5,784 nt of DNA from Rickettsiales bacterium (GCA_031281335.1 JAITFM010000054.1:1-5784), one strand, 5' to 3'. Shown: positions 1 through 5,565, counted from the stretch's first letter. Notes: generated by a model not told the origin, from the letters alone. Numbers and translations: made by a program.

Positions 1-357
1 GAAATAAAGAAGCTACGCGATCAATTGGAGTGTGAGCTGTTAAACCTTGCCAGTGATATCAAAATCTTTGGTGAAAACTCCAAAAGGTTACCAAATACAG
101 GTCTCATTTATATGCCGAAAGTAAGGAGTGACGTGCAACTTATGCATTTTGACTTAAATAACATTGCAGTTAGCAATGGCTCTGCATGCTCTTCTGGAAA
201 AGTTGAACCTTCCCATGTTTTGCTTGCAATGGGGGCAACAAAAGAGCAAGCGGAGTGTTCGATTAGAATCAGTATAGGTCCAAAAACTAAACCACGAGAC
301 GTAGAAAAAATAGTGGATTGTTGGTATAATATCTATAAGCAGAACACTTTGGTATAG
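1..357 (+). CDS. Cysteine desulfurase, NifS/IscS family (class V aminotransferase fold), C-terminal part; 5' end outside the window
   Basis: The frame is open from base 1 and ends in TAG at 355-357, giving 118 visible residues. The family is PLP-dependent: it takes sulfur from L-cysteine as an enzyme persulfide and passes it to Fe-S cluster and thiolated-tRNA pathways in the cytosol. The visible part has the conserved C-terminal loop SNGSACSSGKVEPSH, where the cysteine of SACSSG is the persulfide-forming residue. It is followed by LLAMG and SIRISIG, which match the usual end of the small domain. The loop resembles NifS-type SACSSG more than the SACTSASLEPSY version of canonical IscS, so I give no gene symbol. 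The PLP lysine lies upstream of the window. No iscU or other isc gene follows; instead there is a long repeat-rich gap. The family assignment is firm; which paralog it is remains open. Confidence 0.93.
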   Translation, partial: EIKKLRDQLECELLNLASDIKIFGENSKRLPNTGLIYMPKVRSDVQLMHFDLNNIAVSNGSACSSGKVEPSHVLLAMGATKEQAECSIRISIGPKTKPRDVEKIVDCWYNIYKQNTLV

Positions 358-468
358 ATAAGATATCAAAAAAACTACTTGACAAATTCTTTCAATCCCA
401 TTGTCGTAGTACTGAAGCTATTTATTTATCTTCGCAATCTGTGCAGGTTAATAACAAAAAACTTAGGG

Positions 469-594
469 TATTTGGCGTCTCATGTTTAAATTTTTGCACT
501 ATGTGCACCTCACGTCTTTTAAAACTTCTGGTTTTTACCTATACAAGCTGAAACGCGCTTATAAGTCGTTTAAGACAGTATAGAACGTCAAATA
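469..594. repeat. Imperfect inverted repeat enclosing about 100 bp
   Basis: TATTTGGCGTCT at 469-480 is matched on the opposite strand by 582-594, whose reverse complement is TATTTGACGTTCT. They agree at about 10 of 12 positions. Between the arms lies a separate small perfect hairpin, TGCAC-TAT-GTGCA, at 495-507. This could be a small non-autonomous palindromic element or the remains of one. No target-site duplication was found and no coding potential is visible. Confidence 0.4.
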
Positions 595-620
595 GACAAG
601 GGAAAATTTGAATACTAGCT

Positions 621-829
621 GCCTTAGAGTTTTTTTGCCTTTTTTTCCGCTCAGTAAAATTCTTAACGTTTACAGTTTTGGTTAGTTGCATTTAAAAGTA
701 GCTGAATCGTAGCGTTGAGGATAAAAACGCCGATATTTGAGGTACATATAAATAATTAGCCACCGACCAGGGCTTCTTTTGCTTTTTTTTTCTGCCCAGT
801 AAATTTCTTAATGTTTATAGCTAGTTGCA
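621..829. repeat. Diverged direct-repeat pair (copies at about 621-690 and 766-829)
   Basis: Both copies show the same order of elements: a T-rich tract, then GCTCAGTAAAATTCTTAACG in copy A against GCCCAGTAAATTTCTTAATG in copy B, then GTTTACAG or GTTTATAG, and finally a shared TAGTTGCA. The offset is about 145-150 bp, with small indels between the copies. The pattern fits two old copies of a dispersed non-coding element, or a local duplication followed by drift. No reading frame is conserved between them, so a coding origin is unlikely. Confidence 0.55.
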
Positions 830-868
830 ATTCATGAATGAACATTTATTTTTACAACAAATGTTGCC

Positions 869-891
869 ATTCCAGCGCATGACACTGGAAT
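869..891. repeat. Short inverted repeat (ATTCCAG / CTGGAAT)
   Basis: Perfect 7-bp arms lie at 869-875 and 885-891 around a 9-base spacer containing CGCATGACA. The sequence is a variant of the same motif family as the stronger hairpin at 959-981 (CCAG...CTGG with a GACA or CACTGG core), so the two are probably related dispersed repeats. It could form a weak hairpin in RNA but is not followed by a T-run. Confidence 0.5.
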
Positions 892-958
892 CTAGGAATT
901 TTATTAGGTTAGTGACTATGAAAGTTATGTTAAAATACACCATTTTATGAAAAACTGG

Positions 959-1054
959 ATCCCAGTGTCGAGCACTGGGATGACAAGAAGAGAGCACTGG
1001 GATGGCAAGAAAAGGAGTACTGGGATGACAGGAGGAGGGGCGCTGGGATGACAC
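959..1054. repeat. Hairpin plus four short tandem units of the Wolbachia-type CACTGGGATGACA motif
   Basis: A perfect 9-bp inverted repeat, ATCCCAGTG (959-967) and CACTGGGAT (973-981), encloses the 5-base loop TCGAG. The right arm then repeats in tandem: units start at 972 (22 bp), 994 (23 bp), 1017 (23 bp) and 1040 (partial, to 1054). Each begins G(C/T/G)(A/G)CTGGGATG(A/G)CA and is followed by a purine-rich spacer of A/G only. Units differ at a few positions. I recognise this motif from experience as a dispersed intergenic repeat of Wolbachia genomes. The unit count probably changes by slippage. Confidence 0.8.
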
Positions 1055-1096
1055 CATTGTTGACTGGCAATTTAATTTGTCCTATTACCATTGGTA

Positions 1097-1789
1097 TTAA
1101 TTTCCTTTGTTAATCTTTTTTACCATGCTATCAATCATATGTTTTATCCCTTGATATACAGAGTGCGTACTTTCGTCGCTACGCATATAAGCAGAGCAGG
1201 AAAATACATTATGTTCTTCGTCTTCTATTGACAACTCTGTATCACACTTTATATGCTCGCCACCAAGCTTTTCTATCAACTTTTCTCTGTCATCTCCTAT
1301 AGTCACCTTAATTTTATTTCTTCTTTTGCCTATTTTATTACTTAAAATAAAAACAACCACTGCCGGAGATATACATATCGCCCCTATTGGCTTTTTTGCA
1401 ACAAAAAATTCTGAAACTAATCTTTCAAATTCGGGTATTACTGTTACCACGTCTTTACCTTCAGCTAGGTCAGATAAATTTTTCGCAACTCCATATCCGC
1501 CTGGTACAACTAGCATGTCGAAATCTTTAGCTTTGGCTTCCTTTAGGTCATATATTTCACCTCTTGCAATTCTTGCTGCTTCTACAAGTACATTCCTCTT
1601 CTCTTTTACTGCCTCTTTTGTTTTATGGTTCATAACTTGTTTGATATTGATATCAGGTGCAAAGCATTTGACTTCCACTTCCTGCTGATCAAGCACGAGC
1701 AAGCTTAAAACAGCTTCTCTCACCTCTGCACCGTCGAGATGACCACATCCCGATAAAACCACAGCAGCTTTTAATTTTTTTTCACCCAT
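1097..1789 (-). CDS. elbB: ElbB (SCRP-27A-like), DJ-1/PfpI superfamily glyoxalase-like protein
   Basis: This gives 230 residues from the chosen start, close to the roughly 217 of E. coli ElbB. Diagnostic blocks run in order: VVLSGCGHLDGAEV near the N-terminus, CFAPD, then RNVLVEAARIARGEI, then the nucleophile-elbow approach LVVPGGYGVAKNLS, and finally GAICISPA, whose cysteine is the expected nucleophile of the DJ-1 fold. TIGDD and SAYM also match ElbB. The family is cytosolic. E. coli ElbB has weak glyoxalase activity and has been linked genetically to isoprenoid synthesis, but its true substrate is unsettled. I chose the ATG at 1787-1789 because homology begins there and an AAGG Shine-Dalgarno lies just upstream on the minus strand. 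A start 16 codons earlier (1837) has no ribosome binding site and adds a non-homologous leader. The gene is transcribed divergently from the gene at 1941. The ORF is intact. Confidence 0.93.
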   Translation of the reverse strand: MGEKKLKAAVVLSGCGHLDGAEVREAVLSLLVLDQQEVEVKCFAPDINIKQVMNHKTKEAVKEKRNVLVEAARIARGEIYDLKEAKAKDFDMLVVPGGYGVAKNLSDLAEGKDVVTVIPEFERLVSEFFVAKKPIGAICISPAVVVFILSNKIGKRRNKIKVTIGDDREKLIEKLGGEHIKCDTELSIEDEEHNVFSCSAYMRSDESTHSVYQGIKHMIDSMVKKINKGN

Positions 1790-1850
1790 AGAGTACCTTG
1801 TTTTTATATAATTTAGGTATTGTAGTACAAATTCCATGTTTGAAAAAGGG

Positions 1851-1867
1851 GTAATTATATTAATTAC
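1851..1867. promoter_or_regulatory. Perfect 7-bp inverted repeat in the divergent promoter region, possible operator
   Basis: GTAATTA (1851-1857), TAT (1858-1860) and TAATTAC (1861-1867) form a perfect dyad between the divergent elbB and the membrane-protein gene. Its position, 62 bp from one start codon and 74 bp from the other, suits a regulator binding site affecting both. Because the region is very AT-rich, chance is a real alternative. Confidence 0.3.
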
Positions 1868-1878
1868 TTCATGCTAGT

Positions 1879-1909
1879 TATAATATAATTAATAATTGAT
1901 ATGTATAAT
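1879..1909 (+). promoter_or_regulatory. Candidate -10 boxes for the gene at 1941
   Basis: Two perfect TATAAT hexamers occur at 1879-1884 and 1904-1909, 56 and 31 bp upstream of the ATG. Neither has a convincing -35 at the usual spacing, although the surrounding sequence is strongly AT-rich. The second would give a short leader containing the GGGG ribosome-binding element at 1930-1933, which is well spaced from the ATG at 1941. Confidence 0.35.
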
Positions 1910-1940
1910 CAGGCATGTTTATAGTTAACGGGGTTGTAAT

Positions 1941-3059
1941 ATGGAGTCAAGTGGTGCAACAGGCACAGATTACTCGGATCAGTTCATTGAAAATATAGTA
2001 AAATATATTAGAGAAAAGCCAGATTTGGTAAAAGAATTGCAGAAGCTATTAAAAGATGATGGGAGTTTTAAAAACTTAGATGAGGAATTTAACAAATTAA
2101 GTGTCGGGGATGTTACTGAATTACTGAAGAACAATAAAGAAGTACTGGATGGTATAGTTGAGCATTTTACGAAGAACAAAAAAGACTTAGAAATACTTCT
2201 TGAACAAGCAAACAAAGTGAAGGGCATGGAGAGAAAGCTCGAAGCTTTAGGTAACCGGTTGTTAGCTCTAGGAATTATAAATACAGTAGCAATAGCACTA
2301 ATAGGTTCAACAATGGGAGGAGTGACTGGTGCATTAGTGTGTGGATTAGCTGGGCTTGTAGCACTAGTTGTTATTGGTTGTGCTATATATCAATATAGAG
2401 GTAAGATAAAAGAAGGTGCTGAGTCTTTAGGGAAAGCAGTAAAAAGTTTTATGAAAGACTTGATCGATAAGTTGCCTACAGTTCAAGCAAGAGAGAATAA
2501 CTTCAGTAAATTGCGTGAGAATTTGCTTCAAGATATTGCAGGCTATGATGCATCCAAAGAAAGTGAAAAAATAAAAGATGCTCAGAATAAGGTAAAGGTA
2601 ATAGAAATGCTTCAAGACGAAGGGCAGCAGTGGGCTATAAAAGAATTAATAAAGGGCGGGACCATTCAAAATTTTTCAGAAGATGAGATGAAAAGGCTTA
2701 TAAAAAAAGGTTTTAGTACTCACGAAACTGATAAGGAAAAACTTGAGAAGCTTATGGATGATTTTCTACCTAAAATTATGGCCATTGGTAGTGACATAAA
2801 AGAGGTAGAGAAAAAAGTTAATGAGAAAGCTTATGAAGCAGTTCCACCTTCTAAAATGGAGACCACAAGTTCTGAACCATTAGAGGACCCAAAAAAAAAC
2901 AAAGCCCATAGTTTTCTAAATTTCAGTATTAAGGCTTCAATTGCCCGTTTCGTAGTATTTTTCAACCAATTTATTAAGCAACCTTATACCAAAACCCACC
3001 GCTCCTTTTGGAGAAATATCAGTACCTTTTTCATGCCAAGCCGTGCCTGCAATGTCTAA
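1941..3059 (+). CDS. Unrecognised protein with two central membrane segments; C-terminal end runs antisense into pepA
   Basis: I do not recognise this family. The ATG at 1941 is preceded by GGGG at 1930-1933. The 372 residues divide into a charged, helix-rich N-terminal part (about 1-105), two adjacent hydrophobic segments (about 107-126 and 129-150, rich in small residues and with few charges), and a long charged, coiled-coil-like part (about 152-300). Then comes a P/S/T-rich linker (about 301-316) and a tail. There is no N-terminal signal peptide. If the two segments form a hairpin, both ends would face the same side. The last 41 codons (from 2937) are antisense to pepA and have a different character (aromatic and basic), so they are probably not the ancestral end. 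A run of nine A at 2891-2899 lies just before the tail; a one-base change there would end the protein at 2911 or 2919, clear of pepA. The gene is likely Wolbachia-restricted, by inference only. Confidence 0.75.
   Translation: MESSGATGTDYSDQFIENIVKYIREKPDLVKELQKLLKDDGSFKNLDEEFNKLSVGDVTELLKNNKEVLDGIVEHFTKNKKDLEILLEQANKVKGMERKLEALGNRLLALGIINTVAIALIGSTMGGVTGALVCGLAGLVALVVIGCAIYQYRGKIKEGAESLGKAVKSFMKDLIDKLPTVQARENNFSKLRENLLQDIAGYDASKESEKIKDAQNKVKVIEMLQDEGQQWAIKELIKGGTIQNFSEDEMKRLIKKGFSTHETDKEKLEKLMDDFLPKIMAIGSDIKEVEKKVNEKAYEAVPPSKMETTSSEPLEDPKKNKAHSFLNFSIKASIARFVVFFNQFIKQPYTKTHRSFWRNISTFFMPSRACNV
2891..2899 (+). other. A9 homopolymer that decides the C-terminus of the upstream membrane protein
   Basis: Codons 317-320 of the membrane-protein gene run through nine consecutive A. 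Losing one A gives a stop (TAA) at 2917-2919; gaining one gives a stop (TAG) at 2909-2911. Both come before the pepA stop at 2937, whereas the frame as given continues 123 bp into pepA antisense. Such tracts are prone to replication and transcription slippage and to sequencing error. Confidence 0.7.
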
Positions 3060-4475
3060 ATGTGCCCAGCAAGTTTCATTCACAAAACGCTGTAAAAATT
3101 GTGCGGCCATTATGCTATCCCCACCAGAGCCTGCAGGAGCGATGTTTTGAACATCAGCAATCGGTGAATCGATAATTTTATCATAAGTTTCGTTCATAGG
3201 AAAACGCCACAACTTCTCGTTTACTTCATTTCCTACATCGATAAGACGATTTGCTAATTCATCATTATTGGAAAAAAGACCAGCATACTCGTTATTCCCA
3301 AGCGCAACCACTATAGCACCAGTTAAAGTTGCAAGATCAGCCATAAACTTAGGTGAGAATCTGTCCTGCGTATACCACAAAGCATCCGCAAGTATGAGCC
3401 TTCCTTCTGCATCGGTGTTTAATACTTCTATTGTCTGCCCAGACATCGAAGTTACTACATCACTTGGTCTTTGAGCATTACCGTCCACTGCGTTTTCTGC
3501 AAGTGCAACTACACCAATCGCATTTACCTGCGCTTTTCGTCCAGCTAGAGTACGCATCACCCCAACTACAGTGGCAGAACCTGCCATGTCATATTTCATT
3601 GACTCCATGCCACGCGAAGGCTTGAGTGAAACTCCACCAGTATCAAACGTTATACCTTTACCCACAAAAGCTACAGGCTTTTGTTCCTTAGAAGCTCCAT
3701 TCCATTTGATCACTACTAATTTTGGCTCTTTACTACTTCCCTGTGCTACCCCAAGCAATGCTCCCATTTTTTTCTCTTCCATTTGCTTCTTACCAAGCAC
3801 TTCGATTTCAAGGCCAAGCTTAGTAAGCTCGGTTTTTATGTGATCAGCATAGGATTCTGGATGTAAAACATTAGGTGGTTCAGTGGTAAGAGCACGTGCA
3901 AGAAATATGCCTTTACCTTCTTGTTTTAAACGCTCAAATGATTTTTCAGCACTACTGAATTGCTCATCTTTCGCTAGCACTGTAATCTCCTCTACTTCTG
4001 TAACTTTTTCATCCTTTTTGGTTTTATACTTATCAAACTTAAAACTACGCAAAAATGCACCGTATGCAACATTTGCTGCATTGCCTTCGATTGAAATTGC
4101 CGCTCGCTTGATCTTTAATCTGCTTAGTTCGTAATATATTTTTCCGCCAATATTTAATTCTTTGTTTTCATCCCATTCATCTCTCTTGCCAAGCCCGGCG
4201 ACTATAACATTCCTTCCCTCTGATGAAGTAATGGAGAAAAATTCACCAAAACCTCCATTGAAATCACTAAATCTTTTGATGTTATCTGTAATTTGCTTAT
4301 CTTGTAAAACCTTACCGTTACTTATAAATTCATCATTTTCAAACAAACCTACTACTAGCGTTTCAAAATCAGGTAAAGCCTTAGAAATTGTTATCTTCAT
4401 CGTTGACATCTCCGTTGCAAATAATTGTAAGCTGCACATAAAACATAGTAAAAACGTTAGTAAGATATTTTTCAT
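2937..4475 (-). CDS. pepA: Leucyl aminopeptidase (M17, PepA) with an in-frame N-terminal signal peptide
   Basis: The 512 residues from this ATG form a two-metal M17 aminopeptidase, which removes N-terminal residues, usually as a hexamer in the cytosol. All key residues are present (numbered from this start): K273 and D278 in GKGITFDTGG, K285, D296 in MKYDMAG, and D355, E357 and R359 in the signature NTDAEGRL. The C-terminal catalytic domain is complete and ends in TGA at 2937-2939. Family homology begins at MKITISK (ATG 4398-4400), which has GGAG 9 bases upstream. The 25 codons before it read as a signal peptide: a KN start, a hydrophobic core ILLTFLLCFMCSLQLF, then A-T-E. I report the longer start because that extension is open and resembles the neighbour's leader, but its ATG lacks a Shine-Dalgarno. 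A GTG at 4566-4568 lies inside the upstream gene and is unlikely. The gene follows the dioxygenase-like gene by 61 bp and is probably cotranscribed with it. Confidence 0.95.
   Translation of the reverse strand: MKNILLTFLLCFMCSLQLFATEMSTMKITISKALPDFETLVVGLFENDEFISNGKVLQDKQITDNIKRFSDFNGGFGEFFSITSSEGRNVIVAGLGKRDEWDENKELNIGGKIYYELSRLKIKRAAISIEGNAANVAYGAFLRSFKFDKYKTKKDEKVTEVEEITVLAKDEQFSSAEKSFERLKQEGKGIFLARALTTEPPNVLHPESYADHIKTELTKLGLEIEVLGKKQMEEKKMGALLGVAQGSSKEPKLVVIKWNGASKEQKPVAFVGKGITFDTGGVSLKPSRGMESMKYDMAGSATVVGVMRTLAGRKAQVNAIGVVALAENAVDGNAQRPSDVVTSMSGQTIEVLNTDAEGRLILADALWYTQDRFSPKFMADLATLTGAIVVALGNNEYAGLFSNNDELANRLIDVGNEVNEKLWRFPMNETYDKIIDSPIADVQNIAPAGSGGDSIMAAQFLQRFVNETCWAHLDIAGTAWHEKGTDISPKGAVGFGIRLLNKLVEKYYETGN
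4398..4413 (-). promoter_or_regulatory. Shine-Dalgarno and internal start codon for a leaderless pepA product
   Basis: On the minus strand GGAG (4413-4410) stands 9 bases before the ATG at 4400-4398, which starts MKITIS, the point where M17 homology begins. An ATG at 4409-4407 directly abuts GGAG and is too close to use it. The start at 4475 has no comparable site. This favours at least some translation of a 487-residue form without the signal peptide. Confidence 0.55.
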
Positions 4476-4536
4476 ATACGTTTTAAGTACAATAGCGCTT
4501 AAGACTACTATGAACTCCCATGATATGCAAGGGTTT

Positions 4537-5187
4537 TTATCTTTTATCAGAAAACTTGTTATACCCACCTAAGGTGATATTAAACGTGTAGGTCTTAATT
4601 GCACGATCATTATAAGTAAATGGTGCTATCAGAAGGCTTGCAAGCCCATTATCAATAAGATTCCCAAGAACAGAATCAGTACAGTTGTTGCAATTATGGT
4701 CAGCAAAGAACATTTGTGTTGTGAACTCTGGGAAATCTGGATGTTGAACCAAAAAGTTGATGTGTGGAGCCCTATCACCGATCTTACCAGGTGCTATTGT
4801 AATAAAGTTATAATAGCCAAGGTTATTTACTATAAATCTTCCTGATCCGGCAAAATTTGGATCAAGCTTATCATCCTCCACATTTTCATCATAATGGTTC
4901 ACGCCGCGTGAATTCGCGTGCCATATAGAAACTACAGCGTTTTGTATTGGTAAACAGTTTACATCAGTAACTCTACCCACTATGCTTATTAACTCCCCTG
5001 TTGCGCTACTTGGAGAACCAGGTTTTCTTCTTAAATTATTTGAAGAGTTAAAGCTTTTTGGTTTTGCATCAAGATCATAAATCTCTGAAGTTTCAATACA
5101 GTTGAGTAAAATAGGATCGGCTGCAAATGATGACAACCCAAACATAGCCTGTATTAAAAGCGCTAATAAGATGTTTTTCACTTTCAT
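4537..5187 (-). CDS. Exported intradiol ring-cleavage dioxygenase-like protein with incomplete iron-ligand set
   Basis: 216 residues. Residues 1-23 form a signal peptide (KVKN, hydrophobic core, SSFA-A), so the product is probably periplasmic. The rest follows the beta-rich fold of protocatechuate/catechol intradiol dioxygenases: GRVTDVNCLPIQNAVVSIWHAN (about 71-92, matching the GRV..P..N..VE.WQAN block), LDPNFAGSGRF, GYYNFITIAPG (124-134) and DRAPHINF (138-145). The active enzymes bind ferric iron with two Tyr and two His, the His pair in HIHF. Here it is H142-I-N144, so one His is Asn. The second Tyr, expected just after the PG of IAPG, is absent, and the first is uncertain (Y99 at best). 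Catalysis as in the classic family is therefore doubtful. C166 and C169 could form a disulfide in the periplasm. A GTG at codon 3, with GAG 6 bases upstream, is an alternative start. No aromatic-degradation genes are nearby. Confidence 0.85.
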   Translation of the reverse strand: MKVKNILLALLIQAMFGLSSFAADPILLNCIETSEIYDLDAKPKSFNSSNNLRRKPGSPSSATGELISIVGRVTDVNCLPIQNAVVSIWHANSRGVNHYDENVEDDKLDPNFAGSGRFIVNNLGYYNFITIAPGKIGDRAPHINFLVQHPDFPEFTTQMFFADHNCNNCTDSVLGNLIDNGLASLLIAPFTYNDRAIKTYTFNITLGGYNKFSDKR

Positions 5188-5211
5188 CTCGTTTATAATG
5201 CCTGCACTTGG

Positions 5212-5240
5212 ATTATAGCGGTTTTTTTCTTTTGTTTAAA
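5212..5240 (-). promoter_or_regulatory. Candidate sigma-70-type promoter for the dioxygenase-like gene and pepA
   Basis: On the minus strand a perfect TATAAT (5217-5212) is preceded at 17 bp by TTTAAA (5240-5235), matching 4 of 6 -35 positions. It lies in the 60-bp gap between the ftsB-like stop and the dioxygenase-like start codon, which gives a short leader of about 20 bases. A second TATAAA lies nearer the start codon. It implies that the two exported-protein genes can be transcribed apart from the division gene upstream. Confidence 0.45.
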
Positions 5241-5247
5241 GATGTTG

Positions 5248-5565
5248 CTATTCCACATCAAGAACAACCATTAGCTCCTTAGGGCTCACATAACCCAGAG
5301 CATTTTTTGCTTGTTCATCAAGCAGATCCAAATCTAAGCTTTTTTCATATAAGCCAAACACTTTATTGCTCAACTTTTCCCTTTCAAAAGATATATTCTT
5401 TAGTAAAAGTTTATTGTACTCTATCTCTTTTTTTAAATCCATTAATGCTGATAAGCCACGTTTACCCGTAATTGTACTGATACTAAAATATAGTGTAAGA
5501 GAAGAAATGAGCAAAGCTGTACTTAAGTACAGTAACTCCTTCTTATTCCTAAATACAAACACCAT
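5248..5565 (-). CDS. Septum formation initiator family protein (FtsB/DivIC-like)
   Basis: 105 residues, the usual size for the family. The layout is diagnostic: a short basic N-terminus (RNKKE), one membrane segment (about 11-31), then GKRGLSAL (34-41), a leucine-heptad coiled coil (about 41-75, LKKEIEYNKLLLKN...), and the C-terminal block DLDLLDEQAKNALGYVSPKELMVVL, which matches the D.DLLEE.AR..LG....E.V pattern. FtsB in gammaproteobacteria and DivIC in Gram-positives form a complex with FtsL and FtsQ/DivIB at the division site, with the coiled coil outside the membrane. I infer the same role here, notable in an organism with little or no peptidoglycan. The ATG at 5563-5565 has only a weak purine-rich upstream sequence. 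The gene is the first of three co-oriented minus-strand genes and follows the structured-RNA candidate. Confidence 0.85.
   Translation of the reverse strand: MVFVFRNKKELLYLSTALLISSLTLYFSISTITGKRGLSALMDLKKEIEYNKLLLKNISFEREKLSNKVFGLYEKSLDLDLLDEQAKNALGYVSPKELMVVLDVE

Larger units (their letters stand above)
358..1096. other. Gene-poor, repeat-rich intergenic region of about 740 bp
   Basis: I see no credible coding region here. A 78-codon minus-strand frame at 821-1057 reads through short tandem repeats and has the low-complexity composition expected of them. A perfect TTGACA lies at 379-384, but I see no good -10 box 16-19 bp downstream, so I do not call a promoter. The region holds an imperfect inverted repeat (469-594), a diverged direct-repeat pair (621-690 and 766-829), a short inverted repeat (869-891) and a hairpin with tandem units (959-1054). 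Poly-T/poly-pyrimidine runs occur at about 629-647 and 775-792. An 11-bp near-palindrome TACCATTGGTA at 1086-1096 sits directly after the elbB stop codon, but it is too short to call as a terminator. Confidence 0.75.

Noticed and set aside
154..369. 71-codon minus-strand ORF
   Set aside because: It is antisense to the desulfurase; the cysteine and aromatic content is a by-product of the opposite strand.
379..412. Promoter at TTGACA (379-384)
   Set aside because: No acceptable -10 at 16-19 bp spacing, and no gene follows for over 700 bp on that strand.
959..1054. CRISPR-like array
   Set aside because: Units are contiguous 22-23 bp tandem repeats with purine-only linkers rather than unique spacers, and there are no cas genes.
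821..1057. 78-codon minus-strand ORF with repeated SSCHPS-like peptides
   Set aside because: It is a translation of the hairpin and tandem DNA repeats. It has no ribosome binding site, and its composition reflects the repeat units only.
1326..1688. 120-codon plus-strand ORF
   Set aside because: It lies entirely antisense inside elbB, which has strong family motifs; the S/T-rich translation is typical of a shadow frame.
1790..1837. Upstream ATG for elbB
   Set aside because: The 16 extra codons have no homology to the ElbB family and no Shine-Dalgarno, whereas the ATG at 1789 has both homology and AAGG.
2902..2937. Shared terminator between the convergent membrane-protein gene and pepA
   Set aside because: Only 5-bp arms (AAGCC/GGCTT) with a 26-base loop and no T-run; too weak to call.
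4476..4568. Longer pepA start at the GTG 4566-4568
   Set aside because: It overlaps the end of the dioxygenase-like gene, has no ribosome binding site, and would bury the signal-peptide-like stretch inside the protein.
4162..4572. 136-codon plus-strand ORF, and shorter ones at 3268-4134
   Set aside because: All are antisense to the well-supported pepA and have no independent signal of coding.
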